Source: JAICMB01 sp035295125
GTDB taxonomy: Bacteria > Acidobacteriota > Terriglobia > Bryobacterales > Bryobacteraceae
Assembly: GCA_035295125.1 (NCBI GenBank)
Contig: DATGJP010000069.1
Location: forward strand, 1-29,439
DNA length: 29,439 bases
Direction: 5' to 3'
A program made the translations under genes and the position numbers. The first letter of the stretch is position 1. Each line of letters starts with the position of its first letter. Shown here in pieces: positions 24,254 through 29,439 of the stretch. Below the pieces are notes generated by a model that was given only the letters and a program-made list of their open reading frames with translations, was not told the DNA's origin and did not search any database.

Positions 24254-25237
24254 CTATTTCAACTTCAGCAGACGCGCAGCGTTGCCGCCGAGAATGGCGT
24301 TCTTCTCTTCGTCGGACAGCGCTAAACCGCGAATGGTTTCCAACATCCGGGGAATGCTGCCGATCTGGTGCGGATAATCGCTGCCCGCGAGTATGTGATC
24401 AACGCCCGCGAGCCGAATGGCAAGTTCGAGCGCTTCCAGATTGAAATTTACCGTATCGTAGTAGAACTTCTTCAAGTAGTCGCTGGGGGGACGTTGGATA
24501 TGTTCGCGGCAGTCGGGGAACGCGTAAAAGCCGCGGTCGAGCCGCTCCGCCAGGTATGGGATGGCGCCGCCAAGATGACACAATGCCCACTGAATGTCCG
24601 GATAGCGCTCCGGAATTCCGCTGAAAACCAGTTTCGCCGCTGCGAGCGTGGTGTCGAACAGAAACCCGACCAACGGCATCAACCAGAACTCCGTCATCGC
24701 CTCCACACCGACGGGGCTGGTGGGATGGATGTACAGCACGGCGCGGAGGTCGTTTGCCCTCTCGTACAGCGGCCAGAACCGTTCATCGTTTAAACCCACG
24801 CCATTCACATTGCTGAACAGCATCGCGCCCGGCAAGGCCAATTGGCGGCAGGCGCGCTCCAATTCTTTAACGGACGCGGCCGGATCGTTCAGCGGCAGCG
24901 TCGCTAATGCCGTGAAGCGTCCCCGGCTGTTTTCGGACACGGAGGCGAAATCGTCGTTCACGAGCGAGGCAAATCGCGCCGCGGTGGCCGGTTCCTCCAC
25001 GTGCGTGCCGGGAGTGGTCAGCGTTACGACTTGCGTGTCGACGGCATGTTCAATCAGCACCTGTTCACGGTACGCAATATCGCGATGTCCCGGAACCGCA
25101 ACGTTGTAGTCGCCGGGGTAGTGCAGCAGGGGATTGCCATCGGCGCCGATCGTGATCCGGACAGTGCTTTCGCCGGACTTCAAGGCATCAATGTAGGCCG
25201 GAGGATAGTAGTGATTGTGAAAATCAATGATTCGCAT
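24254..25237 (-). CDS. Amidohydrolase-2 family (ACMSD-like) metal-dependent hydrolase or decarboxylase
   Basis: 327 residues, cytoplasmic, TIM-barrel type. Metal ligands expected for the family are all present: 'DFHNHYYP' (H7, H9), 'LYIHPTSP' (H171), 'LCHLGGAIPYLAERLDRG' (H221), 'AGSDYPHQIG' (D287). This pattern is shared with aminocarboxymuconate-semialdehyde decarboxylase, gamma-resorcylate decarboxylase and related hydrolases, usually Zn-dependent and active on aromatic or muconate-type acids. The exact substrate cannot be set; catabolism of an aromatic amino acid product would suit the neighbours. Its start overlaps the permease stop by 14 bases without its own ribosome site, suggesting translational coupling. 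Confidence 0.9.
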   Translation of the reverse strand: MRIIDFHNHYYPPAYIDALKSGESTVRITIGADGNPLLHYPGDYNVAVPGHRDIAYREQVLIEHAVDTQVVTLTTPGTHVEEPATAARFASLVNDDFASVSENSRGRFTALATLPLNDPAASVKELERACRQLALPGAMLFSNVNGVGLNDERFWPLYERANDLRAVLYIHPTSPVGVEAMTEFWLMPLVGFLFDTTLAAAKLVFSGIPERYPDIQWALCHLGGAIPYLAERLDRGFYAFPDCREHIQRPPSDYLKKFYYDTVNFNLEALELAIRLAGVDHILAGSDYPHQIGSIPRMLETIRGLALSDEEKNAILGGNAARLLKLK

Positions 25238-26549
25238 GTGTGACGAGTGCGCTAGCGGATTTCTGCCGCGCCCAGAAATAGTAAATAGGTAAGCCTAGCA
25301 CGACCAGTAGCAAGCCGGTCATTGCCTGCACTGGGTCTGCCCAGATCAAGACTCCCGAAACAAGAATGGACGAAGCGACGAAAATGGCAGGAACGTAGAC
25401 GCCGCCCCAGGCTCTGAAGCGCGGCGCGTAGCCGGGGTCGCGTCTCAATCGCAGCAGTCCCACCGTCATCAGAGCAAAAAACAGCCACTCCGTGTACACG
25501 ACACGAGTGAACAGGCCCCGATATGTTGCCGTCGCCACGAGCATTGCGGACCAAACGGCCTGGAGCAGAATCGCCGTATACGGCGTGTGATACCGCGGAT
25601 GAATCGACGCCAGCCAGCGGAACGCCAGTCCCTCCGATGCCATGGCGAAGTAGGTTCGAGGCCCTGCCAGGATCAGCCCGTTCAGGCCGCCCAATGCGGA
25701 CAAAACTACCAGCGCCGAAATGACGCTCGCCCCGCGCGCGCCTGCGAGCACCGTCGCGGCGTCCGCCGCCACGCGGGTCGACGAAATCGCGCGATTGATT
25801 GGCAGCAGGTACAGGTATGCCGCATTGAGAGCCACGTAACACGCCGTAACGGTCGCGACGCCGATCATGAGCGCCCGCGGAATGGTCTTCTCTGGCTGAC
25901 GAGTCTCGCCCGCCGTATACGTCACCATGTGCCAGCCGCCAAAAGAGAACAGCGCTGCCGCAACCGCTAGCGTGAAGCCGCCGAACGACACGGGCCCGGC
26001 GCCGACCGGCGCGCTGCGCATCGGAGGCGCCAGGAACACCACCATGCCCAGCAGCATCACGATGGCGAGCACTTTCGCGACCGTGACCACGGTCTGCAGC
26101 ATGCTCCCTTGCCGCACGCCCAGGTAATTCACGCCCGAAAGCAGCAGAATCGCGCCAACGGCAACCAGGCGAATCCCCACGTCGCTGAGAGGCACAAACG
26201 AACCCAGGTATCGGGCGAAGATCACTGCTGCGGCCGCAATGATGCCGGAGTGCATGCTCCAGAACATCGCCCAGCCCCACAGGAATCCGAACGCCGGCGA
26301 GATGGTCTCTTTCAGGAAAACGTAGACGCCCCCGGTGCGTGGAAACACGGAGGACAGTTCCGCGCAAACCAGCGCGCCGAACAGCGTCAGAATCCCCGCG
26401 GCCGTCCATACCGCAAGCACTGCCGGGATGCTCGGAACATGACGGTTGATCTCGGAAGGCTGCACGAAAATCGAAGCCCCGATGATGATTCCCACCACCA
26501 TGGCCGTCGAATGCAGCAGGCCGATCGGGCGTTCGAGATTTATCGCCAC
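25224..26549 (-). CDS. APC-family amino-acid permease
   Basis: 441 residues with about twelve transmembrane helices. The first helix carries the APC marker 'GIIIGASIFVQPSEINRH' (glycine-rich unwound segment), followed by 'AELSSVFPRTGGVYVFLKETISPAFGFLWGW' and 'FSFGGWHMVTYTAGETRQPEKTIPRAL'. The pattern resembles the LAT-type and basic/neutral amino-acid transporters. It would bring amino acids or small amines into the cell, perhaps those freed by the secreted carboxypeptidase of the same operon. It starts at GTG 26549 inside the last codons of the phosphatase-like gene (10-base overlap), and its own end overlaps the amidohydrolase. Confidence 0.9.
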   Translation of the reverse strand: MAINLERPIGLLHSTAMVVGIIIGASIFVQPSEINRHVPSIPAVLAVWTAAGILTLFGALVCAELSSVFPRTGGVYVFLKETISPAFGFLWGWAMFWSMHSGIIAAAAVIFARYLGSFVPLSDVGIRLVAVGAILLLSGVNYLGVRQGSMLQTVVTVAKVLAIVMLLGMVVFLAPPMRSAPVGAGPVSFGGFTLAVAAALFSFGGWHMVTYTAGETRQPEKTIPRALMIGVATVTACYVALNAAYLYLLPINRAISSTRVAADAATVLAGARGASVISALVVLSALGGLNGLILAGPRTYFAMASEGLAFRWLASIHPRYHTPYTAILLQAVWSAMLVATATYRGLFTRVVYTEWLFFALMTVGLLRLRRDPGYAPRFRAWGGVYVPAIFVASSILVSGVLIWADPVQAMTGLLLVVLGLPIYYFWARQKSASALVTHANH

Positions 26550-27250
26550 GTCAAAAGATCCGGCGTGTCCAGGTGTGGATATACGTTAAAGCTGCTCAAC
26601 GAAAACCGTTCGGGCGAGAAAAGAAACTCGGCATAACTGGCATTGCGCGGCGCCCAGCTCAGCTCCAGCGTGCGCTGCGGAGACAAATCCAGGGCGATTC
26701 GCACTGTTGCCGCGATCACGCCGCCCGAAGTGAACACGGCCACCCGGCCCCCAACGCTCCGTGCGCGTTCAATCCCCACCTCGACCCGTTCACAAAACGA
26801 CTGCCACGTTTCGACGTCGGGCGAATCCAGCTCCCCGGCCACCCACAGCCGCGTCACGCGCTGGAACATCTTCTCAAATGCCCGTGCGGCCACGGAGCGG
26901 TCGGCTGCGGTGCGGAACTCCTCGTCGAGCAGCCGCATGTCCTCGTGCTTGTCGATCAATTCCGGCAGGAACGCCCGAACCACTTCGATGCCCGGATACT
27001 CATCAAGCTCAGGGATACAGGACGAGTCCGGCCACGACTCTCCCGCCTCGCGATAAGTTTGCGCGACGATGTCACCCGTGTGTACCTGCCGGTGAGCGGG
27101 ACCGTGAAATGAGTGATCGAATCGAACGCCCGTCTTCAGCCAGTACTCACCCAGCTTCCGCGCCTGTTCTTCCCCCAGGCGCGAGAGCTTGTCATAGTTC
27201 GGCTGCAGAAAGGAGGCTTGTCCGTGGCGGACCAGAGTCAGGGAGCCCAT
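26540..27250 (-). CDS. Histidine-phosphatase superfamily protein (phosphoglycerate-mutase-like)
   Basis: 236 residues. N-terminal 'LTLVRHGQASF' carries the RHG motif with the phospho-acceptor H9. Other marks are 'GPAHRQVHTGDIVAQ' (R54), 'IPELDEYPGIEVV' (E81) and 'VAVFTSGGVIAATVRIALDL'. In the last motif the usual HGG reads S175-G-G, so the second active-site His is replaced by Ser; I believe this 'FTSGG' form exists in a subgroup. Cytoplasmic; substrate unknown. It is the apparent first gene of the operon that leads to the permease. No convincing ribosome site was found for ATG 27250. Confidence 0.85.
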   Translation of the reverse strand: MGSLTLVRHGQASFLQPNYDKLSRLGEEQARKLGEYWLKTGVRFDHSFHGPAHRQVHTGDIVAQTYREAGESWPDSSCIPELDEYPGIEVVRAFLPELIDKHEDMRLLDEEFRTAADRSVAARAFEKMFQRVTRLWVAGELDSPDVETWQSFCERVEVGIERARSVGGRVAVFTSGGVIAATVRIALDLSPQRTLELSWAPRNASYAEFLFSPERFSLSSFNVYPHLDTPDLLTWR

Positions 27251-27295
27251 TCAGGAACACCCAGAGTAACGTAGCCGCCCTCCAGGTGGCATGAA

Positions 27296-27748
27296 TCAGA
27301 CCGCCTGAGCCCTCCCTGCCAGCATCTGCCGCAGTTCTGTTTCGTACCCTCGTACGACGTGATAAACCACCAGATCGAAGAACCGGTCTATGTTGTGCTC
27401 CAGTTCGCTTTCCGATCGAATCGATACCGGATTCTCGAAGAGTTCATTGTCGCGAACATAATCTACAGCGGACTGGCGAACGAGCTGCAACATACGGACG
27501 AGATCATGCAGGTGAACGTGCTCGGCGGCACGTGCTCGTCCGACTCGTTCATAGACCGACCAGTCGTGAGGAACTGCTGTGGCAAGCCAATCCCCCAGGT
27601 GTCCGAACAGGTCCTCCACGCGGTCGAGAATGATGCGATCCAAGAGGGTTTGGGAGTGCGGGACTTCGCGGTGAATACGTTCCAGCGAGCGGTTTGCAAT
27701 CGACTCCCAGTGCTCTTCGACGAAATGAACTTGTCTCGCGCTAATCAT
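27296..27748 (-). CDS. RsbRD N-terminal-like helical protein
   Basis: 150 residues, all-helical and soluble. The text 'FVEEHWESIANRSLERIHREVPHSQTLLDRIILDRVEDLFGHLGDWL', followed by 'HVHLHDLVRMLQLVRQSAVDYVRDNEL' and a final 'DRFFDLVVYHVVRGYETEL', resembles the RsbRD/RsbR-type N-terminal sensor domain (PF14361-like), usually joined to a STAS domain or histidine kinase in general-stress or phosphorelay systems. Here the domain stands alone, so it may act through a partner. The start at 27748 is well supported by GGAGG 7 nt upstream. It lies 45 bases upstream of the histidine-phosphatase gene on the same strand, so it could belong to that operon. Confidence 0.6.
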   Translation of the reverse strand: MISARQVHFVEEHWESIANRSLERIHREVPHSQTLLDRIILDRVEDLFGHLGDWLATAVPHDWSVYERVGRARAAEHVHLHDLVRMLQLVRQSAVDYVRDNELFENPVSIRSESELEHNIDRFFDLVVYHVVRGYETELRQMLAGRAQAV

Positions 27749-27818
27749 GACAAATCCTCCGCCCGGCCATTATTGTAGACCCGTTTCCGGCACAAGGGAA
27801 TGGTTTCACCGCTACTAA

Positions 27819-27998
27819 CTACCGCAGCCAGACGGACCAAACTGCATCCACCGTAGAGTGGGTAATCGCAGACGCCCCGAGCCGCCGTCGAGCGAGCCAG
27901 GCACGCCCATAAAACACACCGGCGATCGCCGCCAGGATCACGTAACGCCAGTTAAAATACGCCGCTCGCTTATTGAAGTGAGCCAGCCCAAATAAGGG
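27819..27998 (-). pseudogene. CPBP/CAAX-type intramembrane protease, C-terminal remnant cut by an IS
   Basis: The last about 57 residues read 'FGLAHFNKRAAYFNWRYV' and then 'ILAAIAGVFYGRAWLARR', with 'ASAITHSTVDAVWSVWLR' at the end. These are CPBP (ABI/CAAX protease) motifs 2 and 3, each with its conserved His. The first motif (EExxxR) is absent. Upstream of the FGLAH motif the frame runs into IS-side sequence (from about 27993-27998). No ribosome site or start of its own is credible. The missing front half is not found on the other side of the IS inside this window, so a deletion or further rearrangement has occurred, or it lies beyond the edge. Confidence 0.7.
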
Positions 27999-28009
27999 TA
28001 AAAATATAC

Positions 28010-28038
28010 TTGACTGACCAACAGTTCTAGCGCATACT
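28010..28038 (+). promoter_or_regulatory. Promoter of the IS1595 transposase gene
   Basis: TTGACT (28010-28015) and CATACT (28033-28038) are separated by exactly 17 nt, a good sigma70-type arrangement. The -10 ends 6 nt before the transposase ATG, so the transcript would begin at or next to the start codon, a leaderless or nearly leaderless mRNA. A weak GGA in the gap is the only ribosome-site-like sequence. Confidence 0.5.
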
Positions 28039-28044
28039 GGAACC

Positions 28045-28995
28045 ATGAAGACGCCAGAGACTCTCCAGCAAGCAATCCAGTACTTCAGCGACTACGAGAA
28101 CTGCAAAGAGTTCATGGTCGCGATCCGCTGGCCCGAAGGCGTCCGGTGTCCGCAGTGTGGTTCAGAGCACGTCACCTACCTGGAAAATGCACGCCTGTGG
28201 AAGTGCTACTCGAAGCATCCGCGTCCGAAATTCTCACTGAAGACCGGAACGATTTTTGAAGACTCCCCCCTCGGCCTTGATAAGTGGCTCCCGGTTATGT
28301 GGATGCTCGTTAATTGCAAAAACGGAATTAGCTCTTACGAAATCCATCGCGGCATGGGCGTAACTCAGAAGACCGCTTGGTTCATGCTGCAACGTTGCCG
28401 TCTGGCTTTGCAGGATGCAACGGGCGGAAAACTCGGTGGAGAGGTTGAGGTTGACGAGACTTTCATCGGCGGTAAGGCACGCAACATGCACGCCTCGAAG
28501 CGCCGCAAGGTTATCACCGGCACTGGCGGCAAAGACAAAGAGATCGCCATGGGCATGGTGGAGCGTGGCGGAAAAGTAAAAGTGTTCCACATCGACAACC
28601 GCCGGAAGAAAGCACTTCAGGCCCATGTTCGAGAGCACGTAGAAGCCGGTTCGGCGATCTTCTCAGATGAACTGAAATCGTACGAAGGTCTGGAGACCGA
28701 ATACCAGCACGCCGTCATCAACCATGCGGTTGAGTACGTGAACGAAAACGTCCACACCAACACGATGGAGAACTTTTGGTCTCTGCTGAAGCGCGGTCTT
28801 CACGGCACGTACGTTTCGGTCGAGCCCTATCATCTGTTCCGCTATCTGGACGAGCAAGCTTTCCGCTACAACAATCGGAAAGACATGAACGACGGTGAGC
28901 GCTTCACTCAGGCCATGAAGCAGATCGTTGGACGCCGATTGACCTATGAGCAATTGATCGGAAGCGGAAAGCCAGAAGGGGCGAGTCTCAACTAA
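28045..28995 (+). CDS. IS1595-family transposase (ISXO2-like domain)
   Basis: 316 residues, full length for the ISNwi1 group. The N-terminal zinc-ribbon-like region has 'CPQCGS' (C35, C38) and 'LWKCYSKH' (C54). The ISXO2-like catalytic part has the acidic triad D137 ('EVEVDETFIGGK'), D208 ('AIFSDELKSYEG') and E242 ('NTMENFWSLLKRGLHGTY'). 'KTGTIFEDSPLGLDKWLPVMWMLVNCKNGISSYEI' is typical of the group. It cuts and joins DNA at the element's ends. The frame is intact, so the enzyme may be active. The gene follows its own promoter and is followed by a strong hairpin. Confidence 0.95.
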   Translation: MKTPETLQQAIQYFSDYENCKEFMVAIRWPEGVRCPQCGSEHVTYLENARLWKCYSKHPRPKFSLKTGTIFEDSPLGLDKWLPVMWMLVNCKNGISSYEIHRGMGVTQKTAWFMLQRCRLALQDATGGKLGGEVEVDETFIGGKARNMHASKRRKVITGTGGKDKEIAMGMVERGGKVKVFHIDNRRKKALQAHVREHVEAGSAIFSDELKSYEGLETEYQHAVINHAVEYVNENVHTNTMENFWSLLKRGLHGTYVSVEPYHLFRYLDEQAFRYNNRKDMNDGERFTQAMKQIVGRRLTYEQLIGSGKPEGASLN

Positions 28996-29007
28996 ACGCC
29001 AAGGGAG

Positions 29008-29046
29008 AGGGAAGAAGAGCTAACCTATCCTCTTCTTCTTTGTCTT
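29008..29046 (+). terminator. Terminator-like hairpin after the transposase, overlapping the convergent small gene
   Basis: A 12-bp stem with two G-T pairs (29008-29019 with 29030-29041) and a 10-nt loop is followed by T-rich TGTCTT. It lies 12 bases past the transposase stop. The stop codon of the convergent small gene (29020-29022) falls inside the loop, so the stem could also help end that minus-strand transcript. The stem is AAGAAGAG-rich rather than GC-rich, which lowers certainty. Confidence 0.5.
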
Positions 29047-29202
29047 AGGTCCAGGCCGGTGAGGATTCAACGCTGCTTGCTTTCGGTGTTCCTCAATCTG
29101 CTTTTGGATCTTGGCGTGGGGAACTTTGACGACAGCGGCCATGACGCTTTTGAATCGATCGAACGCTGCTGTTCCTTCGATCATTTCGGTTTCGGGCTCC
29201 AC
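29020..29202 (-). CDS. Small basic protein associated with IS elements, unknown function
   Basis: 60 residues from GTG 29202 (54 from ATG 29184). The text 'AAFDRFKSVMAAVVKVPHAK', then 'IQKQIEEHRKQAALNPHRPG' and a Lys-rich end (PKTKKKRIG) resembles a very common family of short bacterial proteins with the pattern 'RF...VxxVPxxEI...E...NPxRxGPK', often found next to transposases or toxin-like genes. The helical middle and Lys-rich tail suit nucleic-acid or protein binding. The preceding small frame stops at 29207, only four bases before the GTG, so the two may be translated together. Whether it is an IS passenger or a host gene is open. Confidence 0.55.
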   Translation of the reverse strand: MEPETEMIEGTAAFDRFKSVMAAVVKVPHAKIQKQIEEHRKQAALNPHRPGPKTKKKRIG

Positions 29203-29206
29203 GATT

Positions 29207-29275
29207 CTATGATCCCACCGTTTTGCTTCGTTCGTACGCCTCGACAGCCCGGATCGCATCCTCAATGGTAAACAC
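29207..29275 (-). CDS. Possible tiny ORF upstream of the small basic protein
   Basis: A 22-codon reading from GTG 29275 ('VFTIEDAIRAVEAYERSKTV', then GS) has protein-like, amphipathic composition and ends four bases before the GTG of the next small gene. The open frame extends upstream to 29431, but that part runs through a non-coding tandem repeat, so its upstream residues are not trusted. It may be the surviving end of a longer antitoxin-like or passenger gene whose front was replaced by the repeat-bearing element. Weakly supported. Confidence 0.25.
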   Translation of the reverse strand: MFTIEDAIRAVEAYERSKTVGS

Positions 29276-29304
29276 GGGCTTATCTGGGAGCGATAGGGCC
29301 TCGG

Positions 29305-29354
29305 GGGACAGATCAAAACCGGCCAATGAGGGACACCTCAAAACCGGCCAATAG
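29305..29354 (-). repeat. Two tandem 25-bp repeats resembling an IS21-type terminus
   Basis: Units start at 29305 and 29330. Both contain GGGACA, two variable bases, then the identical TCAAAACCGGCCAAT (29313-29327 and 29338-29352). Read on the minus strand this is ATTGGCCGGTTTTGA followed by TGTCCC, a sequence style I associate with the multiple terminal repeats of IS21-family elements, where the transposase IstA binds. No istA or istB gene is in the window. It may be a cut-off end of such an element or its edge continuing beyond the window. Confidence 0.55.
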
Positions 29355-29439
29355 AAAACAGGCGGGACGAGTTCTTTATACCCTGTTATGGTCGGCGAAG
29401 CAAGAGAAAGTTCTGCCTGCAGCATTCTCAATGTGGAAA

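Larger units (their letters stand above)
27996..29046 (+). mobile_element. IS1595-family (ISNwi1-like) insertion, boundaries uncertain
   Basis: Defined by the transposase at 28045-28995, its own promoter and the hairpin after it. The left edge is placed near 27996 because the CPBP frame loses similarity there. No matching terminal inverted repeat (reverse complement of the GGGTAAAAATATA start) and no 8-bp target duplication was found on the right, so the right edge given is only the hairpin end; the element could extend over the small ORFs to the right or have lost its right end. Confidence 0.55.

Noticed and set aside
25252..26409. 385-codon minus-strand ORF in another frame of the permease
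   Set aside because: Arg/Gly-rich out-of-frame reading; the permease frame has proper transmembrane helices and APC motifs.
27987..29439. 8-bp target duplication and inverted ends for the IS1595 element
   Set aside because: Candidates around CCCAAATA on the left have no partner on the right, and no reverse complement of the left end was found in the window.

Overview
The window is about 29.4 kb of GC-rich bacterial chromosome. It most likely comes from an Acidobacteriota genome of the Solibacter/Bryobacter kind. This is inferred from gene style: a ~1,100-residue Oar-like TonB receptor with an N-terminal carboxypeptidase-regulatory domain, a Ser/Thr kinase fused to a TolB-type propeller, a DUF4159 protein, a DinB-like secreted protein with the C-terminal 'MRLKGVVPPSS' signature, and an ISNwi1-like IS1595 transposase. 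No rRNA, tRNA, CRISPR array or prophage was seen.

Layout. 1-271: 3' part of a GreA/GreB-family gene running in from the left edge. 419-3766: a TonB-dependent outer-membrane receptor on the minus strand with a clear intrinsic terminator. 4169-5826: a small unknown protein, an unlisted 36-codon membrane micropeptide and a LacI-family repressor. 5854-5921: two hairpin-forming copies of a short dispersed repeat, with a third copy near 10.9 kb. 5955-7838: a KimA-type potassium/APC transporter, divergent from a small membrane protein. 8467-10871: an HD-domain protein with a Tat-like leader, a DUF4159 protein, a small secreted protein and a small membrane protein. 10978-14475: uup (ABC-F ATPase) translationally coupled to a YihY-family membrane protein, then a zinc-ribbon DUF3667 protein. 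14499-14570: an orphan fragment of an RHS-core domain. 14719-15375: an NTF2-like protein. 15682-17908: three minus-strand genes for exported proteins (DinB-like, GH13 amylase, small Cys-containing protein), closely spaced. 18155-20722: the membrane Ser/Thr kinase, whose 3' end overlaps the last gene of a compact minus-strand operon (27250-20715). 27296-29439: an RsbRD-like small protein, a CPBP protease remnant cut by an IS1595-family insertion, small IS-associated ORFs and a 25-bp tandem repeat resembling an IS21-type terminus.

How genes may work together. The minus-strand operon encodes a histidine-phosphatase-fold protein, an amino-acid permease, an ACMSD-like metal amidohydrolase, a secreted S10 serine carboxypeptidase and an FHA-GAF-sigma54 activator. 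It reads as peptide digestion, amino-acid uptake and catabolism with its own regulator. That regulator carries a phosphothreonine-binding FHA domain and lies tail-to-tail with a Ser/Thr kinase that carries an extracytoplasmic beta-propeller, so a signalling pair is a plausible but untested idea. The right end is the most rearranged part. Function calls rest on motif recognition by eye; no database search was run.
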